From the NCBI RefSeq assembly GCF_047345145.1, contig NZ_JBLFER010000006.1, positions 62,001-126,000 of the forward strand: a stretch of 64,000 bases of DNA, given 5' to 3'. Position 1 is the stretch's first letter; each line of letters begins with the position of its first letter. Shown here piece after piece: positions 1 through 8,397 of this stretch. A program made the translations under genes and the position numbers. The stretch is from Maribacter_C sp047345145 (GTDB lineage Bacteria > Bacteroidota > Bacteroidia > Flavobacteriales > Flavobacteriaceae). The notes under the pieces were generated by a model. That model was not told the origin of the DNA and did no database searches. It was given only the letters and a program-made list of their open reading frames with translations.

Positions 1-205
1 TACCTACCATTTCGGTCCTTTCGATAATTTCAGGAACTAATCTATCCAGATTTCCAAGATTGGAAATCGCTGTCCATACTTCGTCCATTCCATTGTTCAT
101 TTCAATACTATTTGAAATTTTTAATTTCTTTGAAGTTTGACCTGCAACAAAATTTGAAATAGAAACAGCGAGCAAAGTCAAGATTATTATTTTATGCTTT
201 TCCAT
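1..205 (-). CDS. SRPBCC-family protein, N-terminal part (runs off left edge)
   Basis: The frame opens with ATG at 203-205 and continues past the window edge, so only the first 68 residues are visible. Residues 1-22 form a signal peptide (charged start, then ILTLLAVSISNFVAG). What follows (KLKISNSIEMNNGMDEVWTAISNLGNLDRLVPEI) has the spacing and wording of the first strand and helices of the SRPBCC/START-like ligand-binding fold. The start lies 14 bp inside the 3' end of the DoxX gene, so it is probably translated by coupling. The ligand is unknown. The fold call rests on a short N-terminal piece. Confidence 0.6.
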   Translation of the reverse strand, partial: MEKHKIIILTLLAVSISNFVAGQTSKKLKISNSIEMNNGMDEVWTAISNLGNLDRLVPEIIERTEMVG

Positions 206-602
206 AATTCATAGCTTTTTTAATAGTTCCAAATTGGAAGTATGTGATGATTAAAAAAAATAGGGTTGGCAATAACCATATTCCGTTTCCTATGAAATCG
301 TGTGCGATGTGGAAGGCTGAGATATTGAAAATTACAGGCAACAATAATAGCCACCCCAAAAACTTGGTTTTTGGCTCAGTAATCAAAATTCCACCGACAA
401 TTTCCGCTAGTGCTACAATAACGAATAAGTATGATGTAAACATTGCCCCCATAAAACTTTGAGCTGTTGGGTCAGCAGGTGGTTCAACAGGAATAAAGCC
501 AAAGAACTTATTTAGTCCAAAAATGACCATTAGGATTGCCAATCCCCAAATTGAAATAGTTTGAATAGTATTTTGCATGAGATTATTTTTTAAGTGAATC
601 AA
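192..602 (-). CDS. DoxX-family membrane protein
   Basis: The 136-residue protein has four hydrophobic segments (about residues 14-33, 51-75, 83-103 and 109-126), the size and layout of DoxX-family proteins, which are small inner-membrane proteins often found beside thiol-redox genes. It lies in the middle of a tightly packed minus-strand operon. Its start overlaps the 3' end of the peroxiredoxin gene by 20 bp and its stop overlaps the start of the SRPBCC gene by 14 bp. That arrangement suggests a joint role in oxidative stress handling, which is inference. No catalytic residues are recognisable. Confidence 0.75.
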   Translation of the reverse strand: MIHLKNNLMQNTIQTISIWGLAILMVIFGLNKFFGFIPVEPPADPTAQSFMGAMFTSYLFVIVALAEIVGGILITEPKTKFLGWLLLLPVIFNISAFHIAHDFIGNGIWLLPTLFFLIITYFQFGTIKKAMNYGKA

Positions 603-1248
603 TGATTTCAGATGCTTCTACTCTGATCCTATAATCGCCACCTGCAGCTTTTGCAAAAGTGATAGTTCCATCCTTTTCAATTATGTAAACAGCAGGAACG
701 GGCAATTCTCTTGAGTCGTCCGAATAATGACCGTCAAAGTCCAATCCAAGTTCTGTCATTGTTTTTACCGGTGCATCATTATTTTTGAATACGGTCGTAT
801 AATTTCGTGCAACGATATTCCCGTTGTCACTCAAAACCTCAAACTTGAGTTTGTTCTTTTCCTTTATGCTCAAAGATTCGTCAGGTGTTTGCGGTGAAAT
901 AGCAACCAACTGAGCTCCTAAGGCTTGGATTTCTTCTATTGTATTTTGATAATGAGCTAACTGCAGATTACAATATGGACACCAAGTGCCTCTATAGAAA
1001 GCTAATACAACTTTCCCTTTTTGAAGTAGATTGGAAAGTTTTACGGTTTCATTGGTTGCATTTGATAGTGAAAAATCTGGTGCTTTTTCTCCAATTTTTA
1101 ATTTAAGAATCGATTGATGTTGAGTGTGTAAAGCTTCAGCGTCATTATCGAAGACCCTCAATACATTTTCGGGTAACATTTTGCCTAAATTTTCTCTTAA
1201 CCCTTTTAGGTTATCTTGGTAAGTATTTGTTTGTGATGTTGTACTCAT
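583..1248 (-). CDS. peroxiredoxin-like protein (AhpC/TSA fold)
   Basis: This 221-residue thioredoxin-fold protein has an N-terminal helical extension of about 50 residues, then the AhpC/TSA domain. The active-site stretch FYRGTWCPYC carries Cys90 and Cys93, so it has a CxxC pair rather than the lone peroxidatic Cys of classical 2-Cys enzymes. This matches the 'peroxiredoxin-like' subfamily, which reduces peroxides with thiols in the cytoplasm. It is the first gene of a peroxiredoxin, DoxX, SRPBCC operon with overlapping frames. A Crp/Fnr-type gene lies 99 bp upstream on the same strand and may regulate it. No signal peptide is seen. Confidence 0.85.
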   Translation of the reverse strand: MSTTSQTNTYQDNLKGLRENLGKMLPENVLRVFDNDAEALHTQHQSILKLKIGEKAPDFSLSNATNETVKLSNLLQKGKVVLAFYRGTWCPYCNLQLAHYQNTIEEIQALGAQLVAISPQTPDESLSIKEKNKLKFEVLSDNGNIVARNYTTVFKNNDAPVKTMTELGLDFDGHYSDDSRELPVPAVYIIEKDGTITFAKAAGGDYRIRVEASEIIDSLKK

Positions 1249-1347
1249 TTTACTTTGTTTTAGATGACGTCAAAATCGACGATACAAAGTTGCGGCCGTT
1301 GGGGGGCTTAAAAAATGAACTACATTAGGAAATACCCTTGAACTAGA

Positions 1348-1935
1348 TTAAGATTTTGCGGAAAGATTTTTTCTTATTTTGGACATAAATTCAGGTGTCA
1401 TCCCCAAATAGGATGCAATTACTTTCTGGGGAACACGCTTAACAATGTTGGGGTAACGCTCTAATAATTCCAAATACCGTTCTGCTGCAGTCATACTTAA
1501 ATTTGACAAAGCCCGTTTTCGTGAAAAGGCAAACGCCCTTTCCGTAGAAGTCCTGAAATATTCACTTAATCCATGAATTTCTTGACAAAGACCCTCGATG
1601 TCGTTGTAGGTCATTTGAAATATCGTAGAATCCTCCAAAGCCTCAACAAATAGCGTTGCTGGTGTTTGGGTGATGTAGCTGTAGAAATCACTCACAAACC
1701 AATCCTCAATAGCAATTTGAACGGTGTGCTCCCTTCCTTCATTATCGACGAAATAAGAACGAAAAGCACCTTCCACAACATAATTTCTATACTGACAAAC
1801 GTAACCAGGTTGATCTATAAATTGACGCTTCTTAATTTTTGTTGTTCGGATGATGGATATCAGTCTTTCCTTTTCCTCAATTGAAAGAGAAACATATCTA
1901 TCAATATTCTGTAGTATGTTTTTGTATTGTTCCAG
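1348..1935 (-). CDS. Crp/Fnr-type regulator lacking a normal start codon
   Basis: The frame from 1938 down to 1348 reads as a full Crp/Fnr-type protein: a cyclic-nucleotide-like beta-roll (EQYKNILQNIDRYVSLS onward, VCQYRNYVVEGAFRSYF, VQIAIEDWF) and a C-terminal helix-turn-helix (KVIASYLGMTPEFMSKIRK). The family normally runs to about 190 residues, as here. There is no ATG, GTG or TTG between the upstream in-frame TAG (1939-1941) and a GTG at 1774-1776 that lies inside the conserved beta-roll. I place the start at a CTG (1933-1935) only because nothing better exists. The gene may be 5'-truncated by the neighbouring island, which begins just beyond. Confidence 0.6.
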   Translation of the reverse strand: MEQYKNILQNIDRYVSLSIEEKERLISIIRTTKIKKRQFIDQPGYVCQYRNYVVEGAFRSYFVDNEGREHTVQIAIEDWFVSDFYSYITQTPATLFVEALEDSTIFQMTYNDIEGLCQEIHGLSEYFRTSTERAFAFSRKRALSNLSMTAAERYLELLERYPNIVKRVPQKVIASYLGMTPEFMSKIRKNLSAKS

Positions 1936-2068
1936 AGGCTAAAAGAATCTATTTTGATAATTGCTATTTTTTCAGATTATAAATATACAGATAACTAAAA
2001 GTCCCTGACTTAATCTAGTTTAAGAAAAAACTCATTTGGTTAATCTTTGAAAGTATATTTAAACGACC

Positions 2069-2083
2069 GTTTTATTGAACTTT
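2069..2083 (-). repeat. partial inverted copy of the cassette repeat
   Basis: Read on the minus strand this is AAAGTTCAATAAAAC, which is the first thirteen bases of the array consensus with one A missing. It lies about 87 bp upstream of the recombinase start and points the opposite way to the array. It could be an attI-like primary site, or chance in AT-rich DNA. Confidence 0.3.
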
Positions 2084-2169
2084 CACATTTCTTCGTTTAT
2101 AACTCTTAACAAGTTCATTTTTTCGGTATAATCCATTAGTTTGTTTTTAGAGGTATAATTATACTCAAT

Positions 2170-2859
2170 ATGCTATTCGGTTATGTCAGGGTCAGCACGA
2201 AAACCCAAAATCCCAGTTTACAAATTGATGCACTTCTCAAAGAAGGAGTAAAAGAAAAGAACATTTTTAGAGATGTCTCTTCTGGCGCAAAGGCGGAACG
2301 TCATGATTTAGACCTGATGATTTCAAGACTTCGAGAAGGAGATACTGTTATCGTTTGGAAACTTGACAGAATTGCACGCAGTATTTCACATTTATTAAAG
2401 TTGGTGGACCAATTTGAAAAACTTGGTGTGAAATTTAGAAGTATCAATGATCCATTTATAGACACAACTTCAGCTCATGGCAAATTTGTAATTACGCTTT
2501 TTGGCGCAGTAGCACAATTAGAAAGAGATATTATTATTGAGAGAACAACTGCAGGACTAAAAAGCGCAAGAAGAAGGGGAATTCAACTAGGTCGTAAGAA
2601 GGGTCTTAATAAAGTGGCCAAACAAAAAGCTATATTAGCGGCATCTTATTACAAGGAGAATAATTTGCCGATTGTTGATATCATGAAGTTGGTGGGAATT
2701 AAATCAAAACCTACTTTGTATAAATATCTAGCAATTCAGGGTAGAAGAAATTGCAAGGAATGTGGAGTTGTTTTTTGGGATAAGCATCAAAAAATGGAAG
2801 AAGCTCTATGTAAAAAACATATAACCACATCTAACAAACACATACGACCAAATGCATGA
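2170..2859 (+). CDS. small serine recombinase (resolvase/invertase family) with Cys/His tail
   Basis: A 229-residue site-specific recombinase. The N-terminal catalytic domain has YVRVST with Arg7 and nucleophile Ser9, then VWKLDRIARS and the E-helix region FGAVAQLERDIIIERTTAGL. A DNA-binding helix-turn-helix follows at about residues 160-187. Unlike a usual resolvase (about 180-200 residues) it has a tail with Cys195, Cys198, Cys214 and His217 (CxxC-x15-CxxH), a possible zinc site. The ATG at 2170 fits the conserved N-terminus. Its stop overlaps the next start by 8 bp. It heads an array of direct repeats, so it is the obvious candidate for cutting them. It could instead be an invertase or resolvase of a larger element. 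Confidence 0.9.
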   Translation: MLFGYVRVSTKTQNPSLQIDALLKEGVKEKNIFRDVSSGAKAERHDLDLMISRLREGDTVIVWKLDRIARSISHLLKLVDQFEKLGVKFRSINDPFIDTTSAHGKFVITLFGAVAQLERDIIIERTTAGLKSARRRGIQLGRKKGLNKVAKQKAILAASYYKENNLPIVDIMKLVGIKSKPTLYKYLAIQGRRNCKECGVVFWDKHQKMEEALCKKHITTSNKHIRPNA

Positions 2860-4816
2860 GCCGAACCTAAAAAGAATAGTCTTTCATTCGAAACAGGATA
2901 TGTCCGCAGGCAATCACTTGGAAAGAGCAGAATTAATACTGAAATCCAAGGTCGCAAAAGATGACCTAGATATTAACGATATTCTTGAGCGTTATCATAT
3001 CAAAAAATACCTTGATAACGGATTATATCTCAAACAATGGACTAGCGAGGAAATAAGTGCTTACAAGATAAAAGCAGAAAAATACAAAATTGAAATTGGC
3101 AATTTTTTTTCAAAAATTAATTCTGAGAATATTGAAAAAATATACAAGACTATACCATACAATTATATTGAGTCATTTTGGGAAATAGTAAATAATTACA
3201 AAGTTCATCAAAGGGTTTCAAGTAACAAACTGAACGAAATTTTAGGGAAAGAACCAATTCTCATAAATAATCTGCTCCAATTCCAAGGTATTGTAAAACA
3301 TTTTGATGCCGCTTTACGTAAATTTTTAATTGATTATGAAAAATCTGCTGAAATCTTGCTTTCTATTTATGAGATTAAGCATGACCGTGAGATTAAAAAG
3401 AAAATTCTCCCAAATAGTTTGTCAGTCGACGACAAAGAGAATATAATTTTAAAGTATTTAGATTCTGACGAGCCAAATTTGAATTATATTGGATTGATAG
3501 CGAATGCCAAGCATCAAAATGGTTTCCGCCTTTCTCCAAAAACAAGATTAAAGGCGAAACAATTAAATAAAAAGTTAATTGATAAATTTTTTCAAAACCA
3601 GAAGGGATTAAGATATGGTGTTTCAGTAGTTTTTTCAGAAGATGCGCCCTCTAAGGTGGATGTATTTATGGATGATGATCATATTGCAAATTATTGCTAT
3701 AGTGTTCAATTCATAAAGGAGAATCAAGAAACGTACAGACTTTTCCAAAATTTCAGATACTTGTTCGATTATATAGACGAGTATGGAAGAATTACACTTC
3801 TCAGTAAGAAAAGTAGCCTAGGAGTATTTGAGAGAACTTTGGGTTTACGCTCAAAAAACGAATATGTCGGAGGTACTTCATTTTCTTTATCAGAAATGAC
3901 ATCGCAAGCTCAATTAGCTGGTTATGATAAGGTTTTAGACGATATCAATGTTCCCCTTTTAAATGTATTACGAGATATTTATACTTTGGACTTTCAGACC
4001 AAATATAACTTTCCAGATAATGCCAGGTTTTCTATTCCAAAAGCCGGCCATTCCGCCTTTGAGAAAATAAAAATATTGGCTCCAGAATTCGAATCAAGTT
4101 TGAAACAGTTCAAGTTATTTGTGGAAGATAGAGAAATAGACTTCGAGCTTTTGGCAATATCCTCAATGCCCTTAGCAATCAGAGACATCCCAAGTCTTAA
4201 TGAATCAAAGTATCTTTACTTGAACGAGATAAATGAAAAGGTTGGTCATTACACTAGATTACTTTTCTCGGACCAGACACTTTTAGCATATGTGGATCCC
4301 TTTAAGGAAAAGCATTATCGCAGCCTGTTTGATCTACTTGCAAATGAAGAAGTTGGCTATAAAAATTATGAAGAATTTAGCAAACCTCAAATCAATTTTC
4401 TTGTCGAGTCAGGTTTATTAGAACTTGATAAAGACAGCAACATTCAAATGAAAAATTTTTACAGGATTATGATTCTAAAAGACATTTATGAAAATGAATT
4501 TGGTTCATTTTATCACTATTCTGAAGCATTTCAAAATGAGGCAAAAAAGATGATAGTAGAGAAGCTGATTTTTGCTGAAAGTTCATTATTTTCAAAGCAA
4601 GAGCAGTCATATTTCAACTATTATCTAAATAAGTCAGAATTTACTAATAGTTTAGATCTAAGAAATAGTTATCTGCATGGCACACAAGGGAAAGCAGAAA
4701 ATGATGAAGTACACCAAAGCGTTTACTACATGTATTTGAAACTTGTTGTGTTGGCTTTCTTAAAAATTGATGATGACCTGTTCATATTTAATCATATGAC
4801 CAAAGAAAATGTGTAA
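2852..4816 (+). CDS. large uncharacterised protein with C-terminal HEPN-type motif
   Basis: I do not recognise the family over most of the 654 residues. The protein looks soluble, has no signal peptide or long hydrophobic segment, and is rich in Lys, Glu and Asn. Near the C-terminus, LRNSYLHG carries Arg604 and His609 separated by four residues with Asn after the Arg. This is the Rx4-6H signature of HEPN domains, many of which are RNases, and it is followed by long helices as in HEPN folds. The start overlaps the recombinase stop (ATGCATGA), so the two are translationally coupled. The stop is directly followed by the next gene. It may assist or control the recombinase, or be a defence protein carried with it. 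Confidence 0.6.
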   Translation: MHEPNLKRIVFHSKQDMSAGNHLERAELILKSKVAKDDLDINDILERYHIKKYLDNGLYLKQWTSEEISAYKIKAEKYKIEIGNFFSKINSENIEKIYKTIPYNYIESFWEIVNNYKVHQRVSSNKLNEILGKEPILINNLLQFQGIVKHFDAALRKFLIDYEKSAEILLSIYEIKHDREIKKKILPNSLSVDDKENIILKYLDSDEPNLNYIGLIANAKHQNGFRLSPKTRLKAKQLNKKLIDKFFQNQKGLRYGVSVVFSEDAPSKVDVFMDDDHIANYCYSVQFIKENQETYRLFQNFRYLFDYIDEYGRITLLSKKSSLGVFERTLGLRSKNEYVGGTSFSLSEMTSQAQLAGYDKVLDDINVPLLNVLRDIYTLDFQTKYNFPDNARFSIPKAGHSAFEKIKILAPEFESSLKQFKLFVEDREIDFELLAISSMPLAIRDIPSLNESKYLYLNEINEKVGHYTRLLFSDQTLLAYVDPFKEKHYRSLFDLLANEEVGYKNYEEFSKPQINFLVESGLLELDKDSNIQMKNFYRIMILKDIYENEFGSFYHYSEAFQNEAKKMIVEKLIFAESSLFSKQEQSYFNYYLNKSEFTNSLDLRNSYLHGTQGKAENDEVHQSVYYMYLKLVVLAFLKIDDDLFIFNHMTKENV

Positions 4817-5428
4817 ATGAATACTAAAAAACTTCAAATTACATTCATACATGAAACTGGCCATCATATAGCAAATGAACTAAATTATCGGGTATTCAAA
4901 TTTAATAGAAAGACAGAATCGATATTCTTATATCCAAGTAACTCTGGTGATTTTTTTGATGGTCAAATTAAAGTTGCAAATAATAATGCAGAACATTATC
5001 ACCCAGAAAATACATCATTGGAGTATATCAGAATATTTTATGGTTGCCTTTTCGAATGTTTGTATAGAGAAATAGAAATAAGTAAATGTCTATGTGAGGT
5101 AGCCAAACCTTCAGATATAAAAGAATGTTTATGTAAGGGTAGGGTAGACTATCATGATATGGCACATATTACAATGAGTAGAAATATTAAGAATAGATTT
5201 GATTGGTGGAGATATTTAACAGTTGAATATTTTTCGCTAATGAAAAACAATTTAGACCTGTTTCAAACAGTCTTTGAACTTAAAGTTCAAGATTTTATAT
5301 TAAAGCAAAATAATGACTATGTTGAAATTAATCTTGATCAATTAAACATTGCCTTAGAGCCTTTTTTAATTGATCATAAAAAGGATTTCGAAATGGCAGT
5401 CGAAAATCTAAAGAAACTAAATATCTAA
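4817..5428 (+). CDS. small protein with HExxH metallopeptidase-like motif
   Basis: The 203-residue protein begins right after the previous stop codon (TAA at 4814-4816, ATG at 4817), so it belongs to the recombinase transcription unit. Residues 12-16 are HETGH inside ITFIHETGHHIANELN, which fits a zinc-metallopeptidase active-site helix and resembles the HEAGH helix of FtsH-type M41 peptidases. A third zinc ligand cannot be assigned; several Cys and His residues lie at about 75-120. There is no signal peptide or membrane segment. The family is unknown to me. The first repeat of the array begins 5 bp after the stop. Peptidase activity is inference from the motif. Confidence 0.55.
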   Translation: MNTKKLQITFIHETGHHIANELNYRVFKFNRKTESIFLYPSNSGDFFDGQIKVANNNAEHYHPENTSLEYIRIFYGCLFECLYREIEISKCLCEVAKPSDIKECLCKGRVDYHDMAHITMSRNIKNRFDWWRYLTVEYFSLMKNNLDLFQTVFELKVQDFILKQNNDYVEINLDQLNIALEPFLIDHKKDFEMAVENLKKLNI

Positions 5429-5433
5429 TAACA

Positions 5434-5452
5434 AAAGTTCAAATAAAGGATG
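5434..5452 (+). repeat. cassette repeat R1 (exact consensus)
   Basis: Matches AAAGTTCAAATAAAGGATG at all 19 positions. Its final ATG (5450) is the start codon of the VOC gene. It lies 5 bp after the stop of the HExxH gene. Confidence 0.85.
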
Positions 5453-5845
5453 AAAATTGAAAGAACCGGATTGATATTATACGTCAATAAATATGAAGAG
5501 TGTCTTTCATTTTATAAAGACATCTTAGAATTGGCTATTCATTTTCAAAATGATGAGTTGTGCTGTTTTAATTTTTATGGCACTTATCTTATGGTCGAAA
5601 AAGATGATAGAAGTGAATATTTAAATTTAGACTCAAAGCATGTTAAAAATTTTACTTGCCTGAGACTAAACTTAGCAAACGTCAGAGAGGCTGCAGAATG
5701 GTTAGCTGAAAAGAACATTGAAGTAGATTACCAAGAACATTCCTGGGGGAAAGTGGCTAAATTCAAAGACCCGGATGGGAATTTAATTGCCTTTAAGGAT
5801 GAAGTTGGTTTTTTAAAACAAGTTGAAGACTTCAAATCAAATTAA
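5450..5845 (+). CDS. VOC (glyoxalase/bleomycin-resistance) family protein
   Basis: The 131-residue protein shows the paired beta-alpha-beta-beta-beta modules of the vicinal-oxygen-chelate fold: GLILYVNKYEECLSFYKDIL in the first half and EHSWGKVAKFKDPDGNLIAFKD in the second. The latter is the usual DPDGN ending of this superfamily. The substrate cannot be told; relatives act as glyoxalases, dioxygenases or antibiotic-binding proteins. The start codon is the ATG of repeat R1 and the TAA stop (5843-5845) overlaps the first two bases of R2, so the gene fills the segment with almost no untranslated sequence. It is cassette 1 of the array. Confidence 0.85.
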   Translation: MKIERTGLILYVNKYEECLSFYKDILELAIHFQNDELCCFNFYGTYLMVEKDDRSEYLNLDSKHVKNFTCLRLNLANVREAAEWLAEKNIEVDYQEHSWGKVAKFKDPDGNLIAFKDEVGFLKQVEDFKSN

Positions 5846-5862
5846 AGTTCAAATAAAGGATG
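5844..5862 (+). repeat. cassette repeat R2 (exact consensus)
   Basis: Identical to the 19-bp consensus. It starts inside the VOC stop codon, and its ATG (5860) starts the next gene. Confidence 0.85.
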
Positions 5863-6318
5863 AAAAGAGTTAATTATCGAGGAGGATTAATTTCATTCGA
5901 AATACCAAATAGCTGGATTGAGGAATATGAAGAAAATGGAGGCGGTACATTTTATGAGGATTCACCTGAAAGTGGTACTTTAAGAGTAAATGTTTTAACT
6001 ATTAAAGAGAAAAGTAGTGGTGAAAGTGTTAATGATTTAATTAAAAACTCAATTAATTCTAGCACCGATATTGAAATGACAAATGAATATCCTTCATTCA
6101 AAGAAGATAGTATTATTGAAAGTGTATGTAGAACCCAGGAGAATGATATTCCAATAACCCAATACAGATTTGATTGTGTTCATAAAACAAATCAATCAGA
6201 CTATTTAATAGCAATGTTCACTTGGACAGTAAAGACAGAATTTGAAAAGTTAGATAATTACATTAAGGATTTCAAAATGGTTCAAAATGCAATTATATCT
6301 CTAGGTTTCGGTCGATAG
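5860..6318 (+). CDS. uncharacterised 152-residue protein (possible Mog1/PsbP-like fold)
   Basis: The start is the ATG of repeat R2. The pattern, an N-terminal beta hairpin (INYRG..ISFEIPNSWIEE type), a 'FYEDSPESGTLRVNVLTI' strand pair and a last helix DFKMVQNAIISLGF, resembles small proteins of the Mog1/PsbP-like group (DUF1795 type), which lack enzymatic residues. That is a loose resemblance only. There is no signal peptide. Single-gene cassette 2 of the array; repeat R3 lies 31 bp past the stop. Confidence 0.5.
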   Translation: MKRVNYRGGLISFEIPNSWIEEYEENGGGTFYEDSPESGTLRVNVLTIKEKSSGESVNDLIKNSINSSTDIEMTNEYPSFKEDSIIESVCRTQENDIPITQYRFDCVHKTNQSDYLIAMFTWTVKTEFEKLDNYIKDFKMVQNAIISLGFGR

Positions 6319-6349
6319 AATACAAAAGGCACAGCGTTCAACGAAAGTC

Positions 6350-6368
6350 AAAGTTCAAATAAAGGATA
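6350..6368 (+). repeat. cassette repeat R3 (one mismatch)
   Basis: Differs from consensus only at position 19 (ATA in place of ATG). The following gene therefore does not start in the repeat but at 6434, behind a 65-bp leader. Confidence 0.85.
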
Positions 6369-6433
6369 AATTAAAAACAATAAGACCAGAATATTCTAGT
6401 TAAAGTTTAGACTTACCACAATTTATAAAAGCT

Positions 6434-8353
6434 ATGTCAAAACCAAACGTTTTCAACCTGATAGCTATTTTTTTTATTATTCTACTAGTAACATCTTGTA
6501 AAAAAGATGATAGTCCTGTAAATAATGAGCCTGTAAACAACGCGCCTACAATTACAGCTCAATCTTTTAATGTATCTGAGGAAATCTTGGAAACCACCGT
6601 TATTGGTAACGTAATTGCAAATGATGTAGATAACGACGAACTCAGTTTTAGCATAATCGATAATAGCAATGACTTATTCAGCATTACCGAAAATGGAACC
6701 GTTAGTTTGGGAATTGGTAAAGAATTGGATTTTGAAACTGCTTCTTTTCATGAGATAACGATTCAAGTGACAGACGGTACTGCAACAGCTCATACCGTTA
6801 TAACAATAAATGTAACGGATATTGACGAACCTCAAGGATTCATTTCTACTTGGCAAACAACAACCTCCAACGAATCCATCACCATACCTACGCAAAATGG
6901 ATTTTCATATGGTTATACTGTAGATTGGGGCGATGGCACACCCTTGACAAGCCATTCAGAAAACGCAACACACAGTTATGAAACTGCGAACACGTATACC
7001 GTTAAAATTACAGGTATATTTCCTTCTATTTACTTTAGTAACAACGTTGAGCATAAAAAGAAAATTATAAGTATTGAACAATGGGGTGATATCGAATGGC
7101 TATCGATGAAAAGTGCTTTTGAGGGTTGCGAAAACCTAACCTACAATGCAACTGATGTTCCAAACTTAGCTTTGGTAACCGATATGAGCGCCATGTTTTA
7201 TGGAGCAACATCTTTTAACAAGGATATTAGTAATTGGGATGTAAGCAACGTTATTGATATGACCGCAATGTTTAATGGAGCTGCTAATTTTAATAAAGAT
7301 TTATCAAATTGGGAAACTATCAATGTTACTAACTGTAAAGACTTCAATGCAAATTCTGGGTTGGCTAGTAACAAGTTGCCAACAAAAGGATCTTGTTTTA
7401 CAACTTACGTGGCGGATAATGGTTTAGGGTTTATTACAACGTGGCAAACAAATACTAGCAATGAGTCTATAACTATTCCTATCACAGCCACCAATGTTAC
7501 CATAGATTGGGGAGATGGCACTATTACCCAAAATGGAAGTAGCCCTTCTCACACTTATGAGGCTGATGGTATTTATGATGTAATAATACTTGGAAGTTTT
7601 CCATCTATTAATTTCATCAATCTTTCAAATAGAGATAAAATAATTGATATAAAGCAATGGGGAAATAATAAATGGGCAACTATGTGGGGTGCATTTACTG
7701 GCTGCTCTAATCTTAATATTTCTGCCCCAGATGCTCCTGATTTATCTGCTGTAAACAAAATGGGCTTAATGTTCGGAGGAGCCACCTCCTTAAGTGCTGA
7801 TATTAATCATTGGGATGTTAGTAATGTAACTGATATGGATGGAATGTTTTCTGATGCGACCTCTTTTAATAGTGATCTAAATAATTGGGACGTTAGTAAT
7901 GTAACTAAAATGGATGGAATGTTCTATGGAGCGACTTCGTTTAATAGAGACCTTGGCAATTGGGATGTTAGTAGTGTAACCGATATGGATCTAATGTTTA
8001 TAAACGCCACTTCTTTCAACGGCGACATTAGTACTTGGAATGTTAGTAGTGTTGCTAATATGAGCTTTATGTTTGGTGAAGCCGATTCTTTCGACAGCGA
8101 TATTAGTACTTGGAATGTTAGTAACGTAATTAATATGAACGGAATGTTCAATGGAGCGACCTCATTTAATAGAGACCTTAGCAATTGGGATGTTGGTAAT
8201 GTAACTGACATGAGACATATGTTTTACCAAGCCAATTCTTTCAATCAGAATTTATCTAATTGGAATACTATAAATGTAACCGATTGTTCCTTTTTTGATG
8301 ATTTTTCTGCTTTAATAAGTGCAAATTTACCAACAGCGGGTTCTTGTTTTTAA
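6434..8353 (+). CDS. surface lipoprotein with cadherin-like, PKD-like and BspA (DUF285) repeats
   Basis: A 639-residue exported protein. Residues 1-22 are a lipoprotein signal ending LLVTSC, with Cys22 followed by KKDD, which suits export to the surface in this phylum. A cadherin/Ig-like domain comes first (about 35-130). Then two copies follow of a module: a PKD-like strand domain with WGDGT (STWQTTTSNESITIP and TTWQTNTSNESITIP), then BspA-type repeats of the form MFxGATSFNxDxSNWDVSNVTxM, each module ending in GSCF (about 318 and 639). There are about two repeats in the first module and seven in the second. There is no T9SS sorting domain. Cargo of cassette 3; its tail holds an attC-like palindrome. 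The role is probably adhesion or binding, unproven. Confidence 0.8.
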   Translation: MSKPNVFNLIAIFFIILLVTSCKKDDSPVNNEPVNNAPTITAQSFNVSEEILETTVIGNVIANDVDNDELSFSIIDNSNDLFSITENGTVSLGIGKELDFETASFHEITIQVTDGTATAHTVITINVTDIDEPQGFISTWQTTTSNESITIPTQNGFSYGYTVDWGDGTPLTSHSENATHSYETANTYTVKITGIFPSIYFSNNVEHKKKIISIEQWGDIEWLSMKSAFEGCENLTYNATDVPNLALVTDMSAMFYGATSFNKDISNWDVSNVIDMTAMFNGAANFNKDLSNWETINVTNCKDFNANSGLASNKLPTKGSCFTTYVADNGLGFITTWQTNTSNESITIPITATNVTIDWGDGTITQNGSSPSHTYEADGIYDVIILGSFPSINFINLSNRDKIIDIKQWGNNKWATMWGAFTGCSNLNISAPDAPDLSAVNKMGLMFGGATSLSADINHWDVSNVTDMDGMFSDATSFNSDLNNWDVSNVTKMDGMFYGATSFNRDLGNWDVSSVTDMDLMFINATSFNGDISTWNVSSVANMSFMFGEADSFDSDISTWNVSNVINMNGMFNGATSFNRDLSNWDVGNVTDMRHMFYQANSFNQNLSNWNTINVTDCSFFDDFSALISANLPTAGSCF

Positions 8354-8397
8354 GATGAAAAAAATACGCTACTTCAAAAATTTATGAAAAGCACTAG

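Noticed and set aside
5434..5452. Repeat as a simple ribosome binding site
   Set aside because: AAAGGA sits directly on the ATG with no spacer, and in eight of fourteen copies no gene starts there or the ATG is out of frame. The A-rich lead may still help translation.
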